Assembly: GCF_003072505.1 (NCBI RefSeq)
Contig: NZ_NTGB01000001.1
Coordinates: 2,855,622 to 2,919,621, forward strand
Source of the DNA: Polynucleobacter rarus
GTDB taxonomy: Bacteria > Pseudomonadota > Gammaproteobacteria > Burkholderiales > Burkholderiaceae
Length of the DNA: 64,000 nt
Reading direction: 5' to 3'
The notes under the pieces are model-generated. The model saw only the letters and a program-made list of their open reading frames with translations, was not told the origin of the DNA and made no database searches. The position numbers were made by a program, and so were the translations under genes. Shown here in pieces: positions 58,108 to 64,000 of the stretch. Numbering within the stretch: the stretch's first letter is position 1; each line of letters opens with the position of its first letter.

Positions 58108-58909
58108 ACGATTCGGTCAACACTTCCTAACCGATCAGGGCATTATTCGTTCTATCGTAAATCGTATCGACCCCAAAGCTCAGGACCGTGTGATTGAAAT
58201 TGGACCGGGAACTGGTGCCATGACTTATCCCCTACTTGATCATCTACCTCAACTAGAAGTAGTTGAAATAGATCGAGACTTGATTGCATTTTGGGAAGCA
58301 AAAAAGATTAATAAATTAACAATCCACGCGATGGATGTTTTGCAATTTAATTTTCGTGAATGGGCGCAAGCGGCTAAATCAAGCGTTATAGATGAAGGGA
58401 ATAAAGGTGGGGTGAAAGTAGTGGGTAATCTTCCTTACAATATTTCATCACCATTACTTTTTCATTTAATTAGCGCTATTGAATATGTAGATGAACAAGT
58501 ATTTATGTTGCAGAAAGAGGTCGTTGAAAGAATGGTCGCGGCACCTGGTGAATCAGAATATAGCCGACTCTCTGTCATGTTACAAACTGTCTACCATCTT
58601 GAAAATTGCTTTGAAGTTCCCCCGGAGTCTTTTGAGCCACCGCCAAGAGTTGATTCAGCAATTGTGGCAATGTGGCCAAAAAAGAATGTGAAAATTCCAA
58701 CTGAAACCTTCAATGTTTTAGAAAAGCTAGTAGCCCTAGCTTTTTCTCAACGTAGGAAAATGCTTGCTAATAACCTAGGTCACTTAAAACATCTCTTAGA
58801 GTTAGATGCCGACACCCTAAAATCGCGTGCGCAAAATATTCCCGTAGAAACTTATCTTGAGTGGGCAACTAAATTGGCGAACATACCAAAGGAAGATCGA
58901 ATCATTTAG
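58088..58909 (+). CDS. rsmA: 16S rRNA dimethyladenosine transferase RsmA (KsgA)
   Basis: Dimethylates two adjacent adenines at the 3' end of 16S rRNA as a late check on 30S assembly. The 273-residue protein has RKRFGQHFL at its start, the SAM loop EIGPGTGAMT and the NLPY catalytic motif in GNLPYNISSPLLF. The ATG at 58088 is chosen over a TTG five codons earlier. Its stop overlaps the stop of the convergent plsC-like gene. Confidence 0.96.
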   Translation: MAHQTRKRFGQHFLTDQGIIRSIVNRIDPKAQDRVIEIGPGTGAMTYPLLDHLPQLEVVEIDRDLIAFWEAKKINKLTIHAMDVLQFNFREWAQAAKSSVIDEGNKGGVKVVGNLPYNISSPLLFHLISAIEYVDEQVFMLQKEVVERMVAAPGESEYSRLSVMLQTVYHLENCFEVPPESFEPPPRVDSAIVAMWPKKNVKIPTETFNVLEKLVALAFSQRRKMLANNLGHLKHLLELDADTLKSRAQNIPVETYLEWATKLANIPKEDRII

Positions 58910-59637
58910 TAGGAACTAGGATCGATTACACGCATTTCTGCTTCAATCCAAGCTTCTACCTCTTTCAAAACAAGAGAAGGATTTTTGTCCGCGGTCGTTA
59001 TTAAAGGACCGATCGAAAGTGTGACCACCCCAGGGTATTTTAAAAAACTATTCTTGGGCCAAACATGCCCAGCGTTGTGAGCAATAGGAATCACGTTGGC
59101 TTGCGTATTGACGGCTAACCTTGCACCCCCTTTTTGGTACACGATCTGCTTGCCGACAGGAACTCGGGTTCCCTCTGGATAGATGATGATCCAACACCCT
59201 TCAGATAAACGAACTTTCCCTTGCTCTGCTACTGCAATCGCTGCTTTATCGCGTTGACTTCGATCGATATGAATCATTCGTAGCATCGCCATCGCCCAAC
59301 CAAAAAAAGGTATTTTTAATAACTCTTTTTTGAACACGTAACATAATTGCTTGGGAAATAATGAGATGTAGGCTATCGTTTCCCATGCCGATTGGTGCTT
59401 GGAAAGAAGAATGACGGGCTTGTCCTGATTGATAATGACATTTTGCATGCCACGAATATCGTAGGTGATATTACAAATTACTTTTAGAAACCATAAAATT
59501 CCAGCAGACCAACCTCTTACATAGTTGTAACGGTTTGTCAGTGAAAGAAAAGGAAATACAACAAAACAGGAACTTGAATAAAGAATCGTATAAATCACGA
59601 GGGCAATAAAGAAAATTCCTGAGCGAAGTCTTAACAT
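58906..59637 (-). CDS. plsC: 1-acyl-sn-glycerol-3-phosphate acyltransferase (PlsC family)
   Basis: Membrane-bound lysophosphatidate acyltransferase-like protein of 243 residues with an N-terminal hydrophobic helix (about 6-30). The acyltransferase motif reads HQSAWE, that is HX4E rather than the textbook HX4D, and the glycerophosphate motif reads YPEGTR. It may make phosphatidic acid or act on another lyso-lipid. It is coupled to gmhB (7-base overlap) in the glyQ-glyS-gmhB-plsC run. Confidence 0.87.
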   Translation of the reverse strand: MLRLRSGIFFIALVIYTILYSSSCFVVFPFLSLTNRYNYVRGWSAGILWFLKVICNITYDIRGMQNVIINQDKPVILLSKHQSAWETIAYISLFPKQLCYVFKKELLKIPFFGWAMAMLRMIHIDRSQRDKAAIAVAEQGKVRLSEGCWIIIYPEGTRVPVGKQIVYQKGGARLAVNTQANVIPIAHNAGHVWPKNSFLKYPGVVTLSIGPLITTADKNPSLVLKEVEAWIEAEMRVIDPSSY

Positions 59638-60197
59638 TGTTTCACTCGCAAAAAGTGCTCAACAAAGGCCGATAAATTTTCATGTATTGCTGTATAAGGT
59701 GGCAGCCCACCTTTTTCTCGAGTCGGTATACCTTTTCCAGTAAGAACTAAATGCGGCTCTGCACCCAACTGAACTGCACCAATAAGGTCTCGCAGGGAGT
59801 CACCAACGACTGGAATACCATTTAGTTCATTTTGTAAACTAAAGCGCTCAATAATATCCTTGAACATACCAGTTTTTGGTTTACGACAAGAACAATTGTT
59901 TTCGTCTACATGAGGACAGAAGAAAATAGCGGAAATTTCTCCCCCATGGCGCGCTAATTGGCGAAACATTTTTTCATGCATTGCATTGAGGGTATCAACA
60001 TCATATAACCTGCGACTAATACCAGATTGATTGGTACAAATGACCACCTTATAGTCCGCTTGGTTTAATTTGGCAATCGCCTCTAAGCTTCCTGGAATCG
60101 CTTCCCACTCATCAACCGATTTAATGTAATCATCGCTGTCATAATTAATGACACCATCACGATCCAGTATGACCAATTTGTTATTTAAGGTCTTCAT
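59631..60197 (-). CDS. gmhB: D-glycero-beta-D-manno-heptose 1,7-bisphosphate 7-phosphatase GmhB
   Basis: HAD phosphatase of ADP-heptose synthesis for the LPS inner core. The 188-residue protein has the nucleophile motif LDRDGVINYDS, VICTNQSGI, and the zinc site CPHVDENNCSCRKP with the expected Cys/His ligands, then GDSLRDL. It overlaps glyS by 4 bases and plsC by 7 bases. Confidence 0.94.
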   Translation of the reverse strand: MKTLNNKLVILDRDGVINYDSDDYIKSVDEWEAIPGSLEAIAKLNQADYKVVICTNQSGISRRLYDVDTLNAMHEKMFRQLARHGGEISAIFFCPHVDENNCSCRKPKTGMFKDIIERFSLQNELNGIPVVGDSLRDLIGAVQLGAEPHLVLTGKGIPTREKGGLPPYTAIHENLSAFVEHFLRVKQC

Positions 60198-62323
60198 TTT
60201 GCTAGCAAACTTAAGTCAGCGATTCTACTCATTTGCTGATGGAGTTGAGTTAAAAGTGCCAGTCGATTCCCTCGGAGTTGCACATCAGGATCATTCACCA
60301 TGACATCTGCAAAAAAACCAGTAACCGCAGAACTTAATTGGGCTAAAAGCTGTAAAGACTTCGTAAAGTCAGATTCTTGCATTGCTTGATCAATTTGTGG
60401 TGTCACTAAAGTCATCTCTTTAAATAACTCTTTTTCTGCATTAGCTGTAAGTAAAGAGACATCAACTTGACTTGGCAGTGGCAAATCATTTTTCTTCAAG
60501 ATGTTACTAATTCTCTTATTGGCATTTGCTAAATCACTAGCCATTTCCATTTGCGAAAAAGATCTAACGGCATTGAGTTTTTCGGGTAATTTAGTTAAAT
60601 CACCAGCACAATTCGCCAAAACTGCTTCTACCTCTTCGGAAGAGTAAGTAATACCATTTTGCTCTTTTAAATAGGATCTGAGTCGATCCATCACAAAGTT
60701 GGTAATCATCCCTAAGTCAGCATTTTTTTGTACTTCTTCAAAATTAAAGGCTTTTTTAACTTGGGTTAATAGAGTGATGAGATTGAGTGGTAGATTTTTT
60801 TCTACTAATAACCGGCAAACACCGAGGGCATGACGTCTTAGGGCAAAGGGATCTTTTTCGCCAGTAGGAGACAAACCAATTCCCCAGATGCCAATAATCG
60901 TCTCTAGTTTGTCTGCTAGCGCCAATACTGTACCGACCGTCGTACTTGGCAAAACATCGCCTGCAAAGCGCGGTAGATAGTGTTCAGAACAAGCAGAGGC
61001 GACGTCAGGATGTTCCTGATCATGATTTGCGTAATAGGTGCCCATGATGCCTTGTAACTCGGGAAATTCACCCACCATATCCGTTAGCAAATCCGTTTTA
61101 ATAATTAAAGCTGCCCGACTGGATCGTGCGACTAAATCATTTTCAGCTGTCCCGATTTGTCCAGCAATCTCTTTTGCAATCACCTCAATACGTTGGATAC
61201 GCTCTAGTTGATTACCTAATTTATTGTGATAAACCACTTTCGCTAATTCAGGCACTCGGTCGAATAACTTTCGTTTACGATCTTGAGTATAGAAAAAACG
61301 AGCATCGGAGAGTCTCGGACGCACGACTCTTTCATTACCGGAAATAATTTTTTCAGGTGTTGTAGTGGTGATGTTGGAGACAATTAAGAATTGATTTACT
61401 AATTTACCTTGAGCATCTGTCAAAGCAAAATACTTTTGATTCGTTTGCATTGTTAAGATAAGACACTCTTGAGGAACTTCTAAAAATTCCTTTTCGAATG
61501 CGCAGGCATAGACCGCTGGCCACTCCACTAAGGAATTTACCTCTTCCAATAAACTTTGTGGCATCAAAACATTTAAAGTACCAGCTGTTGAGATTAAATC
61601 TTGTCTGATTTTTTCTAAACGACCAGTAAAACTAGGTAATACCTTACCTTGCTGAATCAGAATATTTTCATATTCATTGGCATCATGAATTGCAATAGGC
61701 CCTTTCGATAAAAACCGATGACCTAAAGTCGTATTTCTAGCATGAAGACCAAAGATTGTTAAAGGAATGATTTCTGAACCAAATAGTGCGATGAGACCAT
61801 GTACGGGTCTAACAAACTGCACTGGAACTTCTTCTGGTGTGCCAGGATGAAGCTGATAATGCATTGTTTTAGCAATGGGCAACGCAGCAATCGAAGTGGT
61901 TAAAGCTTCTTGCGCACCCTCCAAGAGAGCAATACCTGGCTTGGTTAAGCTGACATAAAATGCTTCGTTTTTACCTTCACCAATCCGCTCAAATTCGTTT
62001 AATTTCGGCTCAGTGATTCCAAGGGAAGCTAATTTTTTTAGCAACGGTCCTGAAGGATTTCCGTTTGCATCTAGAGCAATCGAAACAGGTAATAACTTTT
62101 CTTTTACTTCTTTATCGCTCGACTTTTCATAGACCTGATCAATTAAGATTGCGAGTCTTCTTGGTGTTGCAAAAGATTGAAAACTTGCGTTAGGAGCCAA
62201 TAAATCAAGGCGAGCTAGTTGATCAAAGATTTTTTGAGAAAAACTTTCCCCTAATTTTTTTAAAGATTTTGGAGGTAATTCTTCGGTTAATAATTCAATC
62301 AATAAAGGAGCGATACGCATCAT
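60194..62323 (-). CDS. glyS: Glycyl-tRNA synthetase beta subunit
   Basis: The 709-residue tRNA-recognising subunit of the alpha2beta2 glycyl-tRNA synthetase. It opens with [15 protein letters not shown] and contains [19 protein letters not shown], the HD-type region [24 protein letters not shown] and a C-terminal anticodon-binding helical domain. It follows glyQ with a 4-base overlap. Confidence 0.97.
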   Translation of the reverse strand: MMRIAPLLIELLTEELPPKSLKKLGESFSQKIFDQLARLDLLAPNASFQSFATPRRLAILIDQVYEKSSDKEVKEKLLPVSIALDANGNPSGPLLKKLASLGITEPKLNEFERIGEGKNEAFYVSLTKPGIALLEGAQEALTTSIAALPIAKTMHYQLHPGTPEEVPVQFVRPVHGLIALFGSEIIPLTIFGLHARNTTLGHRFLSKGPIAIHDANEYENILIQQGKVLPSFTGRLEKIRQDLISTAGTLNVLMPQSLLEEVNSLVEWPAVYACAFEKEFLEVPQECLILTMQTNQKYFALTDAQGKLVNQFLIVSNITTTTPEKIISGNERVVRPRLSDARFFYTQDRKRKLFDRVPELAKVVYHNKLGNQLERIQRIEVIAKEIAGQIGTAENDLVARSSRAALIIKTDLLTDMVGEFPELQGIMGTYYANHDQEHPDVASACSEHYLPRFAGDVLPSTTVGTVLALADKLETIIGIWGIGLSPTGEKDPFALRRHALGVCRLLVEKNLPLNLITLLTQVKKAFNFEEVQKNADLGMITNFVMDRLRSYLKEQNGITYSSEEVEAVLANCAGDLTKLPEKLNAVRSFSQMEMASDLANANKRISNILKKNDLPLPSQVDVSLLTANAEKELFKEMTLVTPQIDQAMQESDFTKSLQLLAQLSSAVTGFFADVMVNDPDVQLRGNRLALLTQLHQQMSRIADLSLLAK

Positions 62324-63216
62324 TTCACTCCCGTATTTAAAGTAGTATTTTTCAACATTGGAAAACCTAACTTTTCACGAGACTCGAAATAAGCCTGTGC
62401 AATTTGTTTCGATAAGTTCCGAATTCTTCCTATGTAGGCAGCTCTTTCTGTAACAGAAATAGCTCCGCGGGCATCTAGTAAATTAAAAGTATGAGCAGCC
62501 TTTAACACCATTTCATAAGCTGGCAATGCTAATGGGATTGCCATCAATCTCTTCGCTTCAGCTTCATAGTTAGTGAATTGCTCAAATAGCCAACTAGTAT
62601 TTGAGTATTCAAAGTTATAAGTAGATTGTTCAACTTCATTTTGATGATATACATCACCATAACTTACTTCTGGAGTCCACTGCAGTTGATAAACGTTTTC
62701 ACAGGATTGTAAATACATTGCTAAACGCTCAATCCCATAAGTAATCTCACCAAGTACTGGTTTGCAGTCTAAGCCACCAACTTGTTGAAAGTAGGTGAAC
62801 TGCGTAATTTCCATACCATTTAACCAAACTTCCCAACCAAGACCCCAAGCGCCAAGTGTTGGATTTTCCCAATCGTCTTCAACAAAACGAATATCGTTTT
62901 GTTGTAAATCAAGACCTAATGCCTCAAGTGAGCCCAAATAGAGCTCTAGGATATTTTCAGGAGAGGGTTTCAATACGACTTGAAACTGATAATAATGTTG
63001 AAGTCGATTTGGATTTTCACCATACCGGCCATCCTTAGGCCTTCTAGATGGTTGAACGTAAGCGGCTTTCCACGGCTCTGGGCCGATGGCTCTTAAGAAT
63101 GTAGCAGTATGGGAAGTACCAGCACCTACTTCTAGATCGACAGGCTGTAATAAGGTGCAACCTTGGTTGCTCCAATACTGTTGGAGTGTGAGGATAATTT
63201 CTTGAAATGTCAGCAT
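62320..63216 (-). CDS. glyQ: Glycyl-tRNA synthetase alpha subunit
   Basis: The 298-residue catalytic subunit, class II type. Typical blocks are [54 protein letters not shown] and [19 protein letters not shown]. It starts 18 bases after the lnt stop and is coupled to glyS by an ATGA-type overlap. Confidence 0.97.
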   Translation of the reverse strand: MLTFQEIILTLQQYWSNQGCTLLQPVDLEVGAGTSHTATFLRAIGPEPWKAAYVQPSRRPKDGRYGENPNRLQHYYQFQVVLKPSPENILELYLGSLEALGLDLQQNDIRFVEDDWENPTLGAWGLGWEVWLNGMEITQFTYFQQVGGLDCKPVLGEITYGIERLAMYLQSCENVYQLQWTPEVSYGDVYHQNEVEQSTYNFEYSNTSWLFEQFTNYEAEAKRLMAIPLALPAYEMVLKAAHTFNLLDARGAISVTERAAYIGRIRNLSKQIAQAYFESREKLGFPMLKNTTLNTGVK

Positions 63217-63234
63217 AATTCGACTATTTTAACC

Positions 63235-64000
63235 TTAGAGTACAGTTGCTCGGGAGCTTGAAGGCGTAAGTTGTTTCTTTTTACGCCAACTGAGCGCTAG
63301 GGTGATGATGGATAAAAGTAAAATTGGCAAATCTCCAAACTGTACATAAGGGGTAATACCGCTTCTAGCCTGAACCGAGCCTGTCAAGACCCCTTGCGTA
63401 AATACGGGTAATTGAGAAACGACCTTACCCTTGTCATTAATAATTGCCGTGACTCCGGTGTTGGTTGCGCGGATAGTGGGTAAACCCGTCTCCAGCGAGC
63501 GTAATTGAGCCAATCGAAGATGTTGCCAAGGAGCAGAGGTATCGCCGAACCAAGCTAAATTAGTTAAATTGATGAGCATATTGGGGGCTGATGCGGGAAA
63601 TTGACGAATTCTTTGGGCAATTTCAGCCCCAAAAACATCCTCATAACAAATCATGATCGCGGCGGATATATCTGGCTCATCCCCTCTTTTTATTTTTAAA
63701 TGAGGCTGAGCATTTGTACCCATAGTAAATTGAGAAAGAGGTGCCCTAATTGCGCGGATAAACCATTCAAAACCTGGTGGGATATATTCTCCAAAAGGCA
63801 CTAGGTGCGATTTGTCATAGGTATATAGTTCTCCGTTCGGACCATATGCTTTCGCGCGATTAGAGTATTGATCCCCATTCATCCCAATGAGGCCAGTTAA
63901 AACGTAGCCTTTTGTTTCGTTTAAATGAGTTTGTAAATTTGTTACCCAGTCTGTTGGGATTAAATTCTCTGGCAAAGTAATTGCTGTCTCAGGTCCAACT
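63235..64000 (-). CDS. lnt: Apolipoprotein N-acyltransferase Lnt, 3' part
   Basis: Inner-membrane enzyme that adds the third acyl chain to lipoproteins. The window cuts the gene, leaving the C-terminal nitrilase-like domain and the last membrane helix (LPILLLSIITLALSW). All three catalytic residues can be seen: Glu in GPETAI right at the window edge (about 63989-63991), Lys in DKSHLVPFGEYIP and Cys in MICYEDVFG. It is upstream of glyQ in the same direction. Confidence 0.93.
   Translation of the reverse strand, partial: VGPETAITLPENLIPTDWVTNLQTHLNETKGYVLTGLIGMNGDQYSNRAKAYGPNGELYTYDKSHLVPFGEYIPPGFEWFIRAIRAPLSQFTMGTNAQPHLKIKRGDEPDISAAIMICYEDVFGAEIAQRIRQFPASAPNMLINLTNLAWFGDTSAPWQHLRLAQLRSLETGLPTIRATNTGVTAIINDKGKVVSQLPVFTQGVLTGSVQARSGITPYVQFGDLPILLLSIITLALSWRKKKQLTPSSSRATVL

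Noticed and set aside
1..64000. tRNA genes, CRISPR arrays, insertion sequences or prophage genes
   Set aside because: Reading both strands I found no cloverleaf with the GGTTCGA-type arm and acceptor stem, no spaced repeat array, and no transposase, integrase or phage structural gene.

Overview
The window reads as a chromosomal stretch of a betaproteobacterium of the Burkholderiales. The closest style I recognise is Polynucleobacter or a similar small-genome freshwater lineage. The reasons are the gene content (HprK with PtsN and RapZ, a DUF3683 FAD/Fe-S oxidoreductase, a DUF971 gene before ubiE, a DUF502 gene before aspS, lptD-surA-pdxA-rsmA divergent from amgK-murU), a base composition that by eye is near 40% GC, and very tight packing with many 4-base overlaps. 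The genus is inference; the order-level placement is firmer. No tRNA, rRNA, CRISPR array, insertion sequence or prophage was seen.

Layout. 1-1565: end of mutM and mutY. 1551-7893 (minus): kdsD-kdsC-lptC-lptA-lptB-hpf-ptsN-hprK-rapZ, an envelope (Kdo and LPS transport) plus nitrogen-PTS cluster in which rpoN is missing from its usual place between lptB and hpf. 7906-14607: a Kef-type antiporter, uvrA, an MFS transporter and ssb. 14608-17345 is the only clearly accessory stretch: a TacA/TacT-type toxin-antitoxin pair with a three-repeat operator, a secreted alpha/beta hydrolase and a secreted GlcG/HbpS-like protein. 17346-21206: queF, a 5'-nucleotidase, ilvA and a small DedA/YqaA-like membrane protein.

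21313-32451: the large FAD/Fe-S oxidoreductase, then the ubiquinone genes ubiE-ubiJ-ubiB, a sodium:solute symporter, DUF502 and aspS. 32497-37049: an Atm1-type ABC exporter, glycerate 2-kinase, pyrC and the RNase P RNA, whose promoter overlaps the pyrC stop codon. 37082-38775: an OsmC-like gene, an intergenic region holding a candidate small RNA and two matching promoters, then rplM-rpsI. 38866-43569: argC, erpA, anmK, tyrS and a histidine phosphatase.

43570-53138 (minus): one long run, amgK-murU-pepP-ubiH-dusB-fis-purH-ruvC-ruvA-ruvB. 53174-58909: lptD-surA-pdxA-rsmA. 58906-64000 (minus): lnt (cut by the window edge)-glyQ-glyS-gmhB-plsC. Themes that tie the window together are outer-membrane biogenesis (kdsD/C, lptA/B/C/D, surA, gmhB, plsC, lnt), cell-wall recycling (anmK, amgK, murU), ubiquinone synthesis (ubiE, ubiJ, ubiB, ubiH) and DNA repair (mutM, mutY, uvrA, ruvABC, ssb).

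The most interesting non-coding signal is 37536-37695: a promoter, a 13-bp perfect inverted repeat, a CTCCTCC anti-Shine-Dalgarno motif and a strong terminator, followed by a second promoter with identical hexamers whose -35 lies inside that terminator. Several isolated genes (kdsD, ilvA, the MFS gene, the DedA-like gene) also have a -10-like hexamer placed so that transcription would start at or next to the ATG, suggesting leaderless mRNAs.
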